Source: a virus. From it: DNA of 48,677 nucleotides. Of this stretch, positions 39,533-48,677 are shown piece by piece. The notes under the pieces were generated by a model. It saw nothing but the letters and a program-made list of their open reading frames with translations, made no database searches and was not told where the DNA came from. A program made the position numbers and the translations under genes. The stretch's first letter is position 1. Each line of letters opens with the position of its first letter. Where the stretch lies: positions 1 to 48,677 of IMG/VR virus record IMGVR_UViG_3300044911_003254, one strand, 5' to 3'.

Positions 39533-42312
39533 TGGGTGATCAGATTGGTCAGGAAGACAACTTCAGTTTATTCGGAGGATTCCGACTTGTCTCTCGTGAC
39601 GAGGGGCATGCACTCTTCAGGAATCTTCCGGGATGGAAGTTCGACGAAGGGTTGTGGCAATCGCCCGATTTACTTAACTCATTTTTCACCTTACCATTAG
39701 CAAGCGATCTTGACTTTACACAGATCCCAGAAACATATTTTAAGACTGGGATAGGCAGCAAGAATGCAATTGAGCTAGATGAAATCAATTTCTTGGACGA
39801 AGGCTTTGTGCTTGGCTGGACACCAGGAGTTATACGAGGAGATTACTGGGTCTTCAGGAGTCCGGATTACCTCCATAGCTCCGAGAGCATACTCGCAATT
39901 CCGGCAAATGATATCACCTTTACCTATATTCCAGATACCGATCCAGGAACGCCAGACGAAGATTCTATCAGATCACATATAGATTTGGATTTTGAACCCA
40001 GCCTTATAAGTCCTGTCACGGTTAAGCGTTTGACTCGTGATAGGAACTTAGCGATAAAACAATCTGCAAGCTTCACTCAAGTTTCTAAATTCACTGGGAT
40101 CGCCACCAATGGTATTGAGCAAGACGGGGATGATTACAACAATACGGATAAGACTAAGCTGGAGTTCAAGCTTATAAAGAATGATTCAGACCCACATTGG
40201 AATGAGCCCATTCTCTTAAATGAGAACAGTGCGATCCAAGGCAGCATACTTCGTATCAGGATAGATGACGATCCTGTAAAGAGTTGGGGGGTAAGGTTCT
40301 CAAGGAAAGATATTTTTGTGAGAGAACTTCCATTCTCTCTCTGGCATGAGAAGTTCGCAGACCCAGACCAGGACCTAGAATACGGCGATTATGCAGTTGG
40401 CTATCAGGGGAGTAGCGGAGCTGGCGGTGGTATTTGGCTTTGGAAAGGCGGCGCGACTCTACCAGACAACCTGGGCACATTCAGCTATAAGCCGAATAAG
40501 CCCCTACGGTTACAGTTCAATCAAGACGTCCGCGTCTCGCATCCATTCGTAGAGATAACTGATAGCATCGTTGGAATAGACGGAGAGGTTTTCTTCCTCC
40601 CTTATTTTCCCGTGCTAGATGTATCTAGCTTCGAAAGCGAAGACTCGGTCGGAGAGTTGGTCCTAGACGTAGACAGCACCCAGGTATATGTGGGGGTTAC
40701 TCGATGGACGAGAGTTCAGTCTCTAGAGGATGTTGCGGCCGGTGATAACCAACAGGTGTATGAGCTGAACCCACTTTGGGGCACCATTCGTTTCGGTAAT
40801 GGCGGGAACGTTGTTGGAGATGCAGATCCAATTTATGGAGATAGACCTGACGAGCCCGTAACAGTCACATGGACTTCAGTCCCATACATCCGCTACGACA
40901 AAAAAGATAGCTCACATGTCTTCTCAGATCCAACTGAAGATCTAGATCCTATGACAAACGCATTGAAGCAGGGGTTCTTGGTGCTCGACAATCGTCGATT
41001 GACTCCATGGAGAATTGAGCTAACCACCAATAGTCCTTCTGAGAGGAACAGTCTTGGAACCTTGTATCATGGCAAGTTGGTCGACAACACACTGGAGGGG
41101 CTCGGTGTCCCTCCGACATCAGAAGCAGACATCACAACATTAAGAGCTAGAGTCTTGGCTTATGGTTCGCCGCCACAAGGCATCCCGAATGTCCCAGTGG
41201 AATTTGTTTGTCCAGATGGGCTCTTGGCATTTACACAATCTGCAGCTGTAACAGACGGAGATGGTTACGCATACACCGAAGCTTTCGGCAAGAGTAATTT
41301 CAATGAGTTTGTACTCAAGGTCCACCTCTTTAATTCAACGGAGGATCCAATCCTCAACCCTACGGCAAACGATCTCACGGCCGCCTTTACACCCCTCGAT
41401 CCTATTATTACAGATAGGACTCCAGAAGCCATAGCCGTATGGAGTGGAGCAGGAGCTGATTGGACTAACAATGCTCTGATTGTTACAGAACAAGTAGACG
41501 ATGCAGTTGAAGATATTTATCTCTTTGTTGTCAGCACTCCTGGAGCAAATACACTAGAGGATTACAACGATGATCCCCGAGCTCCTGAGGATTACCTCAC
41601 TCCATATAATTCAACAACGAGAGATGGTGGATTGGCTAAAGTCTGGGCATATGACAGTGATGGGGCTTATGAGATTGTTCGTCCTATCGAGGTAGTCCAA
41701 ATCTCAAATAAACAAGCCATCTTGGTCTTTGACCGTGAGCTACCATCTGGACAGCTTGTAATGGGATACCGTGTAGTTATTGACAGAACCAGCACAGTCC
41801 ATGCAAAGACAGTTGAAAGTCCAATTCTTCTAAGTAATGAATTGAATTTCTATCTGTCTCTCAACGAGACAATGAAGGGGCAATGGAAACTGCCAAACTT
41901 ACAAGGAATAGATGCAGACGGATTCCATGAAGAGGACCCAGACGAAGAGAATATCGATAGCTCGAGAATTGGAACGGCCACTTACATTTCTCCGAATGAT
42001 TACTCTGTCACCGAATTTAGGAATGAAGCTGATGAGATTATCGAGGAAGGTGTCTCTGCCATGACTCTAATTATTGTCGGTACTGGCTTTACGAGTATCC
42101 CGAATGGCCCTTCTGTTTATATAATCAAAGTAAATGAGGATGGTACAATTTCTAGCCTAAAGGATATCACCTCAGCATCTGCAGTAATTAGCGCAGACAG
42201 GATTCAAATCGACAGTCTCCCGGCTCCCCCAACAGGGAACCCAGGAGATTATTACATCGCGGTCTCTAGTTTCAGTGAACACACTAGCAAGTTGTTTACT
42301 TACATAGGATAA
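39532..42312 (+). CDS. Large peripheral baseplate protein with Ig-like domains
   Basis: A 926-residue protein, almost entirely beta by composition with many Asp and Pro residues. Near residues 535-620 the stretch LRARVLAYGSPPQGIPNVPV, then VTDGDGYAYTEAF, resembles an Ig-like domain of the Big_1/invasin type. The C-terminal 100 residues contain a TLIIVGTGFTSIPNG turn of the IPT/TIG type. The N-terminus (FGGFRLVSRDEGHALFRNLP) is distinct and may anchor to the baseplate. GGGGTGA is the ribosome site, overlapping the previous stop by TAATG. Likely an arm or fibre-attachment protein. Functions of the domains are inferred; no catalytic motif seen. Confidence 0.7.
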   Translation: MGDQIGQEDNFSLFGGFRLVSRDEGHALFRNLPGWKFDEGLWQSPDLLNSFFTLPLASDLDFTQIPETYFKTGIGSKNAIELDEINFLDEGFVLGWTPGVIRGDYWVFRSPDYLHSSESILAIPANDITFTYIPDTDPGTPDEDSIRSHIDLDFEPSLISPVTVKRLTRDRNLAIKQSASFTQVSKFTGIATNGIEQDGDDYNNTDKTKLEFKLIKNDSDPHWNEPILLNENSAIQGSILRIRIDDDPVKSWGVRFSRKDIFVRELPFSLWHEKFADPDQDLEYGDYAVGYQGSSGAGGGIWLWKGGATLPDNLGTFSYKPNKPLRLQFNQDVRVSHPFVEITDSIVGIDGEVFFLPYFPVLDVSSFESEDSVGELVLDVDSTQVYVGVTRWTRVQSLEDVAAGDNQQVYELNPLWGTIRFGNGGNVVGDADPIYGDRPDEPVTVTWTSVPYIRYDKKDSSHVFSDPTEDLDPMTNALKQGFLVLDNRRLTPWRIELTTNSPSERNSLGTLYHGKLVDNTLEGLGVPPTSEADITTLRARVLAYGSPPQGIPNVPVEFVCPDGLLAFTQSAAVTDGDGYAYTEAFGKSNFNEFVLKVHLFNSTEDPILNPTANDLTAAFTPLDPIITDRTPEAIAVWSGAGADWTNNALIVTEQVDDAVEDIYLFVVSTPGANTLEDYNDDPRAPEDYLTPYNSTTRDGGLAKVWAYDSDGAYEIVRPIEVVQISNKQAILVFDRELPSGQLVMGYRVVIDRTSTVHAKTVESPILLSNELNFYLSLNETMKGQWKLPNLQGIDADGFHEEDPDEENIDSSRIGTATYISPNDYSVTEFRNEADEIIEEGVSAMTLIIVGTGFTSIPNGPSVYIIKVNEDGTISSLKDITSASAVISADRIQIDSLPAPPTGNPGDYYIAVSSFSEHTSKLFTYIG

Positions 42313-42316
42313 GAAA

Positions 42317-44608
42317 ATGGCAGACATACTTAGTGATATTTACCCTGTGCCTGTAAGCTTTGTTGATGGTCAGCAACCTACTGCACGTTTCTTGAATGCT
42401 TGGGCTGCTCAGATCGACGTAGCTTTTGCCGTGCTAGCACGAATCATTGGAGATTTCGATGGTGAGTCCAGTGAGCAGGCTACCTATATTTCGAATCTTG
42501 TCCGCACAATGGGAAGCATGGGTTGGCTAGATTCAAGACTCCCTCGAGGATTGAAGTATGGTCTTGCGGATTTTGACGAGAACCTACCAAGAGTAGTTGA
42601 GTCCATCTCAGGAGGGAAAGAGGCGCTTCTGAGTTTCATTCCTGACTCAACCGTAACAACATTGGGGGCGGGGACTATAAGTGGATGGACAAAAAAGAAC
42701 GTGGGATCTGCGTCAAATCCTGGTGCTAATCTAACTGGGACCAACCAATGGACTCACTGGTCTCGCAAGATATACACAACGACCATGCTTCCAGTTGATG
42801 CCCAAATTCAATATGAGATAGATCCAGACAGCGCCCCAAATAATGCCACCGACTATTACGACACCTATGGCCCTAGCTCTGGGGCAAATGTTGTACCAAA
42901 TATATATGAGATTGCATCTGTCGTTACAGGTGGCGCTGGCGATGATGTTCTGACAACCCTATGTACGATTGAAGAAGAAGATTCAGAACTATGGGTTGAG
43001 ATGCCAACAATAAGACGTGCTATGAACCCATCACTTCCATTTGACACGTCAAACAGCACTCCACTCAATCTGATCTCAGGAACCGTACAATGGGTCGAAG
43101 ACCACGCGCCTAGATATACAGTCCCCCCGTACATCTTTGAACTTGGAGTTGCTGATGAATCTGGTCAAATCCCAGAAGGCCTTTGCAGTCTTTGGATCGC
43201 AAACGGATCGACAATAATCCGTCTTGTCAACCAGAACTCAGAAGAACAAATCCGATTCTTTGTTGATGAGGGCGATCGTCGCCACGTCAGAATTGAGCTT
43301 CCAGAAGGCTATACTCTTCCTCACCAAATAGAAGGGCAGGAGGACTTATCTGTAAGATATATTATTGCGTTTGCGGGAGTCGGTCTCGCAGATGCTATAG
43401 CCCATGTAAGAGCCAGGGTGGCCAAACATGCTCATGACGGGGCCGGAGAAGATAGTCTTATTTATGCCGCCTCTATATCCAATAGATTCAACCCATCACA
43501 ATACACAGAGTCTCAAACCCCATGGAGCCCCTTTCCGCAATATCTATTGAGGGCCGGATTCCTTGAAGATGACGACACTCTCAATAGAGATAATGCATTC
43601 TTAGGTGCACTTCTGATTGGGGCAGCAACTGCTACAGCGAACAACACAAACTCTCCAAATGATGATGGTGAAAGCTCTCATAAAATATATCTTGGCAGTT
43701 TTGGGGATGAAGCGCCCAACCTATTCTTTGACGTAACAGACACAAGTACGTCTCAGGGGGATGGCGGAGATAGTGGAAAGATTTTCCTTGGGGGGAGGTC
43801 TGTCAGAATTGGCGGAGATTTATTTGTTGGAGACAAGAACAACGGTGGATGGATTAATGCCGAGGACGCGTATTTCTCTTTTGGCGCTGAAGGAGATACT
43901 GAAGTAGGCGGAGCAGTTGTTGCCTCTTCGAAATTTCATGTTGCAGGCTCAACTGGATCTGGTCATGGAATTGGATTCGGAGGAGAGACATGGGCTGACC
44001 GAAAAGGAGAGATTAGCATAGCCTCTGAATTAGGCAGGGACTGGCAGATGGATCCTGATGATGAGGAGTATGAATCTGTCTGGTATGGAGTGTTCAATTT
44101 TTATTCCGGCCCTGACACAGATTATACAAGGATCATCACTGACGAAATATATACTCGTTATTTTGAGACGGGTAGGTTAGTCGTAGAAGAGACCGGAGAC
44201 AATGAGACAGACTGGTTTAGAAAAGTTGCAACAGTCGGATTCCGTAGGCTCCAGGATAGAGTCGAAGAGTTGTCTATTTCATATTGGGACAGTAGATGGA
44301 CTTCTCCTTCTTCCGCACTTAGCGAAGACGATTCAATCGTATATGTCACGGCGGTAAAGGCAAGAATCGACACGCTCGATGACGCTGTTGTCTATTTAAC
44401 CAACGATGAAGGGGATACCACAACAGTAAATATTGCAAATGCGGATATTGACACATGGATCGATCTGGTCGAGCCAATTGAGCTCAACCTTTCTAACGGA
44501 GATAGCCTTGCAGTTAGGATCTATGACTCTAGTACAGACCAGCCTGCACCAGCAGATTTCAAGCCAAAATCAATATCTCTCCAGCTAAAGTCTCGTTACG
44601 TCTTTTAA
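42317..44608 (+). CDS. Tail fibre / fibre-base protein
   Basis: A 763-residue protein. The N-terminus SDIYPVPVSFVDGQQPTARF (residues 5-24) followed by a helix WAAQIDVAFAVLARIIGDFD looks like a baseplate-attachment domain. Near residues 365-390 it has ARVAKHAHDGAGEDSL, an H-x-H-D-G motif common in trimeric phage tail proteins. Residues 430-590 contain Gly/Asp-rich repeats (GGDSGKIFLGGRSVRIGGDL, GFGGETWADRKGEIS), and the last 150 residues are beta, preceded by a helical stretch (FRRLQDRVEELSISYWD). A long Ser/Gly/Asp-rich shaft fits a fibre or fibre base. AGGATAAG precedes the start by 5 bases. It is probably the connector of the receptor-binding fibre encoded next. Confidence 0.7.
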   Translation: MADILSDIYPVPVSFVDGQQPTARFLNAWAAQIDVAFAVLARIIGDFDGESSEQATYISNLVRTMGSMGWLDSRLPRGLKYGLADFDENLPRVVESISGGKEALLSFIPDSTVTTLGAGTISGWTKKNVGSASNPGANLTGTNQWTHWSRKIYTTTMLPVDAQIQYEIDPDSAPNNATDYYDTYGPSSGANVVPNIYEIASVVTGGAGDDVLTTLCTIEEEDSELWVEMPTIRRAMNPSLPFDTSNSTPLNLISGTVQWVEDHAPRYTVPPYIFELGVADESGQIPEGLCSLWIANGSTIIRLVNQNSEEQIRFFVDEGDRRHVRIELPEGYTLPHQIEGQEDLSVRYIIAFAGVGLADAIAHVRARVAKHAHDGAGEDSLIYAASISNRFNPSQYTESQTPWSPFPQYLLRAGFLEDDDTLNRDNAFLGALLIGAATATANNTNSPNDDGESSHKIYLGSFGDEAPNLFFDVTDTSTSQGDGGDSGKIFLGGRSVRIGGDLFVGDKNNGGWINAEDAYFSFGAEGDTEVGGAVVASSKFHVAGSTGSGHGIGFGGETWADRKGEISIASELGRDWQMDPDDEEYESVWYGVFNFYSGPDTDYTRIITDEIYTRYFETGRLVVEETGDNETDWFRKVATVGFRRLQDRVEELSISYWDSRWTSPSSALSEDDSIVYVTAVKARIDTLDDAVVYLTNDEGDTTTVNIANADIDTWIDLVEPIELNLSNGDSLAVRIYDSSTDQPAPADFKPKSISLQLKSRYVF

Positions 44609-44617
44609 GAGGTTGAC

Positions 44618-46060
44618 ATGTCATTTTCTGGAAAACCTTATGGAATAAATCCGAGCACGGGACTCATAGAGCCGCTGACTAACATTAGCGGCTTGAGCAA
44701 TATCTATTTTGTTCGCGTTGCCACTACTGCAAATCTTACAGCCACATATAGTTCAGAGGGAAAGACCCTCACCAACTCGGGGGCCAATGCAGCTCTGTCT
44801 ATCGATGGCGTGAGCCTATCTGCAGAAGACAAGGTTCTAGTAAAGAATCAATCGACCGGCTCTCAGAATGGTCTGTACATCGTAACAACAGTCGGAGACG
44901 GTTCTACTCCTTGGGTCCTGACTCGTTCACCAGATATGGACACGTCTACAGAGACAGAGGAGAGGGATTGGTTCTGGGTAACAGAGGGAAGTACGAATGC
45001 TGATAACGGATTCGCACTCTCCACCCCTGGCTCCATTACGCTAGATACCACTACGTTAACTTTCACGAGAATGCTTGGAAGCGCCACTGGAAGTGGGCAG
45101 GCAGCATCTGCAGCACTAACCGATATATCTGATTTAGGTGTTGTCTCTGCAGCAGATAAATTCATTTATAGTGTAGCAGAAGGAGTCTGGACTTTTGGAA
45201 CATTGACGGCGGCAGGTAGAGCCTTATTAGACGATGCAGATGCTGCTGCACAAAGGACCACCCTGGGTCTCGGGACAGCTGCCACTCTAAATGTAGGAAC
45301 GGGTGCGAACAATATCCCCCAACTAAACGATACTGGAAAACTTCCAGCAGTAGACGGGAGCCTATTGACTGGGATTTCTGCAGGCTCACCATATGCATCA
45401 GATGAATGGACCGAAGTGTGGGAAGCCGCAGATGGCAGTACCGGATGGTCAACAAGCGGAAGCGCAACAACAAACGCTATTTCCACATTTGACAGTGTGT
45501 CAGCCTGGACTGTCACGACATCTTCTAGCTCAGCCTTTGCCTATAGAACATTAGCGGCAAGTGCTCCATCGAATAGCTTCGAGATAAGAGCCAAGGTCCA
45601 ATTAACAGTGGCGCATGCTTCTAACGATCCAGGTTCATGGATCATGTTTACAGCATTTGGAAAACTATTCCGACTCTGTTTTGGGACAAATGGTTTAGGT
45701 CTATATGGATCAACCGGGGGTATCGCTGGCTATCCGATGACAGCGCAAATCATATCCGAATGGACTACGATTACCCTAAGGGTTTATTCTCCAGATACGG
45801 ACAACACTGCGCCAACGACGAGCAAAGTTACGTGTGAACTATGGCTCGGAGAAGTTTATGCTGGGACAGCAGTTTGCTCGGCGCTTGTTGCCTCTTCTGG
45901 TTCGAATGAGGGGGCTGCTGGAGCTTTTAGCCTAGGGACAACCACAGCAACCGGAACTGCGGCGGTAGCCTGGGTAGCATATAGAAATGGCTTGAACGAA
46001 GCTCCTCCTTGTTATACATTCAGAGGACTAGGCTATGCACCCGACACAAATGCACCTTAA
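44618..46060 (+). CDS. Tail fibre with adhesin-type domain and lectin-like tip
   Basis: A 480-residue protein. Residues 32-151 repeat the domain found in the head-side fibre: IDGVSLSAEDKVLVKNQ, QNGLYIVTTVGDG, VLTRSPDMD, FWVTEGSTNADNGFALS and TTTLTFTRML. Residues 190-250 are a fibre shaft with the widespread motif ALLDDADAAAQRTTLGLGTA then LPAVDGSLLTGI. From about 260 to 460 the chain looks like a concanavalin/LamG-type jelly-roll (EWTEVWEAADGSTGW, FEIRAKVQLTVAHASNDPGS, FGKLFRLCFGTNGLGLYGST), a likely sugar-binding tip. It has AGAGGT before its ATG. I expect it to bind the host surface; it is a candidate receptor-binding protein. Confidence 0.78.
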   Translation: MSFSGKPYGINPSTGLIEPLTNISGLSNIYFVRVATTANLTATYSSEGKTLTNSGANAALSIDGVSLSAEDKVLVKNQSTGSQNGLYIVTTVGDGSTPWVLTRSPDMDTSTETEERDWFWVTEGSTNADNGFALSTPGSITLDTTTLTFTRMLGSATGSGQAASAALTDISDLGVVSAADKFIYSVAEGVWTFGTLTAAGRALLDDADAAAQRTTLGLGTAATLNVGTGANNIPQLNDTGKLPAVDGSLLTGISAGSPYASDEWTEVWEAADGSTGWSTSGSATTNAISTFDSVSAWTVTTSSSSAFAYRTLAASAPSNSFEIRAKVQLTVAHASNDPGSWIMFTAFGKLFRLCFGTNGLGLYGSTGGIAGYPMTAQIISEWTTITLRVYSPDTDNTAPTTSKVTCELWLGEVYAGTAVCSALVASSGSNEGAAGAFSLGTTTATGTAAVAWVAYRNGLNEAPPCYTFRGLGYAPDTNAP

Positions 46061-46071
46061 CGGAGAGATGA

Positions 46072-48270
46072 ATGCTTCCAATCAGATTTGGCATCACTGA
46101 TGTCACCACCACAAGACAAGTATGCGATATCCAAATCGCTATACAGGAAGATTACAGACATCTGGTCTATGTTGGTAAACCACAGCCACATCAGGTCCCC
46201 ATATCTTTTGTTGGGATGCCAGAGACATCATCTAAGAATATTCAGATCAAGGATCTATATGAAATTCCTGGTGGGTTTTCTATTCTCGAGAATTCTTATG
46301 CAGTTCGCTTCTTGCAAAGGTTCACAGATAAGGTCTTTGACTTAACAAGTCGTTACGCTCTCATTACCGATATTACTACTACGGACACGACCGGCGAGCC
46401 CCATCCACTATTCTATAAGCACATCCTGCCCGAAGGTTTCTCCGCTAGCCCGGAAATAGTGGATCAGGATATGAATCCAGTCAGGCCAGATACCTTCAGA
46501 GTTATCGTCCAGGACTCAGAAGTTGCTGTCTATCACAACTTCTATCCTGACATAGATCCAATCTCTAACCGGGTTCGAGTCTATTACATCCGCTACACAA
46601 CGAATGCTGGGGTTCCGGTATTCTCTTTGCTTGAGACGACTCCAGCATTCAAAGAAGCCACTCTATTCGACTGGCCTCTAGGTAGTAAAAGACTATACAC
46701 AGTAAGACAGATCGGCTCTAAGTTTAGATTCAGAATTCTCTACAGTGGGGTGGGTCCGTTCTACCTAAAGCTGAATCATGACTCTCAGATAAAATTGAAG
46801 AAGCCTGTACTCGCCCGTTCAACAGAGCCATGGTATTTGCGCATCACTGATGGCGAACTAGTCTCTGTTTTTGATGGATCATGGGAAAAATATAGTATCC
46901 CAGAGTATCACTTTCAGACCTTCACTCCAGTAGAGCCCATACAATACAGTGGGACACAAGAATGTAAGGTCATTACGAACAGGCTCGTACTATCTCCATT
47001 CGGAAATCTACTTGTCGACTCTCAGCATCGTATTGAGTTCTTAGTGACAGATGACACCTTGGCGCCAAAGTCCGGATACACGTCTGCCGCATCGGGACCA
47101 AGACGCTTCTGGGTGGATCGTTTTGGAAAGTGGAAGGCGCAAGGGGGCATCATAAAATTCCCACTATCGAGCTTCTCTGATTCCGACATCTCAATTAATA
47201 AAGCAGAGGGGATCATCAGTCTCCCAATTGATCTTTTGCCAACAGACAGAGTATTCATCAGAGCCTACCGTGAAGTCCGAGACTTTACATATATGTCTCT
47301 CAACTTGAATCCTCTTCATAACAGGAAGCTGCTAACAGGAAGAGCAGTGGTTTATATTCTTCCCGATTCTCAATTGGACGAATCAAGGGTCGCCATTCAC
47401 CACCTCATACTTGACATAGATGACAATATTGTTGCTTGGTCTGATTCTAGGCTTGGAGATCCTGGCCTAATAGAAGGACTGGCCGAAGGAGAAGGTACGG
47501 CCTTCGATAGATTCAAGAATCTATATAACAAAGTATTAATTCTTGGTGTAATCTCAATCAGCAGAGAAGCGTCTCTTAATGATTTAACCTTTATTGATGT
47601 CAGAGAAAAGGGCGGGGGACTTACTGACGAGATAGAGCGCAATCTTCCGAAGCTCTTAGAAGATTATCCAGAGCTTCAGTGGCTCTCGGATGATTCTGTC
47701 TCCGGACGCTCTATCCCGCTTCTTGGAAGCTTTACTATTGATCTCCCCTTCTCTCTACTAGAAGAGGCAGGAGGAAACTTCACAAAGGTCGATATAGAAA
47801 AGATTGTTGAAAGACATATGTCCTTAGGAGCTTTCCCGATAATCAACTACTACGCTGAAACACCAATCATAGAAAGAGCAGTTTACATCGAGGACACTGT
47901 GGCCCTCTTACTCAGTTGGAGTGGTGTCGCTCATGCAGATCAGTATAGGATTTATATTAGCGGAGAGAAGAATGGTGGTTATGGTTTCACGGACGTAACC
48001 CCAGAAGTTGATTCATTCCTCCCGAACTCACTTACTGCGACAATACCATTAGTAGGCAGCCTCAACACTCCCCTGATTCAATTGACACCTGCTGATAAGA
48101 TCTATGTATACATAGCTCCATTGAGGAACGGACACGAATGGCCTGCTAGTGAAATAGCAGCTATAGACTTGACTCACAACAGCAATTCTATAAACTTGCT
48201 TTTGTCAGCTAGCATCACTTCGGCTCCAAATTTCACATTTGATTTAAATGCGGAAATTATTGAGGGATAA
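46072..48270 (+). CDS. Large beta-rich virion protein with a C-terminal fibronectin-like domain
   Basis: A 732-residue protein, family not recognised. A GGAGAG site stands 5 to 10 bases before the ATG. Residues 1-400 are beta-rich with many aromatic residues (FRFRILYSGVGPFYLKLNHD), and residues 500-570 are a helical region (FDRFKNLYNKVLILGVISIS, EIERNLPKLLEDYPELQWLS). The last 130 residues fit a fibronectin type III plan (YIEDTVALLLSWSGVAHADQ, YRIYISGEKNGGY, DKIYVYIAPLRNGHEWPASE). It lies directly after the fibre gene, so it may be a second fibre or a baseplate periphery protein. The next gene follows without a gap. Confidence 0.65.
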   Translation: MLPIRFGITDVTTTRQVCDIQIAIQEDYRHLVYVGKPQPHQVPISFVGMPETSSKNIQIKDLYEIPGGFSILENSYAVRFLQRFTDKVFDLTSRYALITDITTTDTTGEPHPLFYKHILPEGFSASPEIVDQDMNPVRPDTFRVIVQDSEVAVYHNFYPDIDPISNRVRVYYIRYTTNAGVPVFSLLETTPAFKEATLFDWPLGSKRLYTVRQIGSKFRFRILYSGVGPFYLKLNHDSQIKLKKPVLARSTEPWYLRITDGELVSVFDGSWEKYSIPEYHFQTFTPVEPIQYSGTQECKVITNRLVLSPFGNLLVDSQHRIEFLVTDDTLAPKSGYTSAASGPRRFWVDRFGKWKAQGGIIKFPLSSFSDSDISINKAEGIISLPIDLLPTDRVFIRAYREVRDFTYMSLNLNPLHNRKLLTGRAVVYILPDSQLDESRVAIHHLILDIDDNIVAWSDSRLGDPGLIEGLAEGEGTAFDRFKNLYNKVLILGVISISREASLNDLTFIDVREKGGGLTDEIERNLPKLLEDYPELQWLSDDSVSGRSIPLLGSFTIDLPFSLLEEAGGNFTKVDIEKIVERHMSLGAFPIINYYAETPIIERAVYIEDTVALLLSWSGVAHADQYRIYISGEKNGGYGFTDVTPEVDSFLPNSLTATIPLVGSLNTPLIQLTPADKIYVYIAPLRNGHEWPASEIAAIDLTHNSNSINLLLSASITSAPNFTFDLNAEIIEG

Positions 48271-48677
48271 ATGGGACAATCTTTATCTAACGCAGGATTC
48301 GCAATTGGCGAATCATCTTGGCTTGTGCGAGATGACGACGGCCATGTTGTCACCCACATCGATTTCTCTAATGTTGAGCCAAGTTCTATCACGTCTATCA
48401 CTCTTACTTTTGAGTACAGAGGGGTCAATCCGATAAAGGTACTTGGCTTTTATCTATTAGACGTAGACCCTACAATATACCTTGGTAGTAGAAAACCTTT
48501 TGTCGATGCTGCAGAGATCATTAGATGGGGAGACGATTACGCATCTGAGTTGACAGCAACAGATCGAGCTGGCTTATCTGTGATGTACAAGGACTACGCC
48601 TCTGAAGAAGATACGCTGATAAGTTTTAGAAGTGGCTTCGGTGATACAGTGAATACTCCAATTGCTTACACTGGTCA
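48271..48677 (+). CDS. 5' part of an unknown beta-rich gene (runs off the window)
   Basis: An open frame of 135 codons begins at the base after the previous TAA and continues past the right edge. GAGGGA precedes it by a few bases. The visible part looks beta-rich (ITSITLTFEYRGVNPIKVLG, FYLLDVDPTIYLG) with a helical stretch FVDAAEIIRWGDDYASEL. The style is that of the preceding fibre-region genes, so it is probably another virion protein. No family recognised. Confidence 0.7.
   Translation, partial: MGQSLSNAGFAIGESSWLVRDDDGHVVTHIDFSNVEPSSITSITLTFEYRGVNPIKVLGFYLLDVDPTIYLGSRKPFVDAAEIIRWGDDYASELTATDRAGLSVMYKDYASEEDTLISFRSGFGDTVNTPIAYTG

Noticed and set aside
1-48677. tRNA genes, CRISPR arrays, insertion sequences, integration genes
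   Set aside because: No cloverleaf-like segment, regular repeat-spacer array, transposase or integrase was found in the gaps or frames; the gaps are all short.

Overview
The window is an uninterrupted stretch of the virion-structure region of a contractile-tailed (myovirus-type) double-stranded DNA phage, probably one with a large genome. All supportable genes lie on the + strand, most touch or overlap by a few bases, and the products are capsid, neck, sheath, tube, tail-assembly chaperone, hub, baseplate and fibre proteins. I see no tRNA, integrase, host metabolic gene or CRISPR array, and the host cannot be named from this sequence. No stretch over 300 bases lacks a gene.

Head and neck (1-9854): the end of an unidentified gene, the major capsid protein followed by a terminator, several small beta-rich or Ig-like (IPT/TIG, Big_5) virion proteins, a head-side fibre followed by a second terminator, then head-tail connector genes including a four-cysteine zinc-ribbon neck protein. 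One Big_5 Ig-like domain appears to be split between two genes (5913-6914 and 7880-8572), with two other virion genes between the halves.

Tail (9867-17724): sheath, a highly expressed tube protein with its own terminator, two more tube-like proteins, an HNH homing-type endonuclease whose last codons copy those of the gene it follows, and tail-assembly-chaperone-like genes around small unknown genes.

Giant ejection and hub genes (17725-33865): three consecutive proteins of 1301, 1859 and 2219 residues fill the slot where a tape measure is expected. All three have hydrophobic segments. The middle one carries, in the right order, the active-site motifs of both large subunits of cellular-type RNA polymerase (beta-like E-D and Lys/Lys motifs, then a beta-prime-like R-x-P motif and DxDxD). 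I read it as a single-chain, virion-packaged RNA polymerase that is also part of the tail tube or ejection machinery. The third fuses baseplate-hub domains to a phage-tail lysozyme domain. Together they suggest a device that cuts the wall, crosses the membrane and delivers a polymerase with the DNA.

Baseplate and fibres (33865-48677): an OB-fold spike-like protein, a gp25-like wedge protein, a baseplate-J/gp6-like protein, large wedge or peripheral baseplate proteins, a lectin-tipped tail fibre that shares an adhesin-type domain with the head-side fibre, and a gene cut off by the end of the window.
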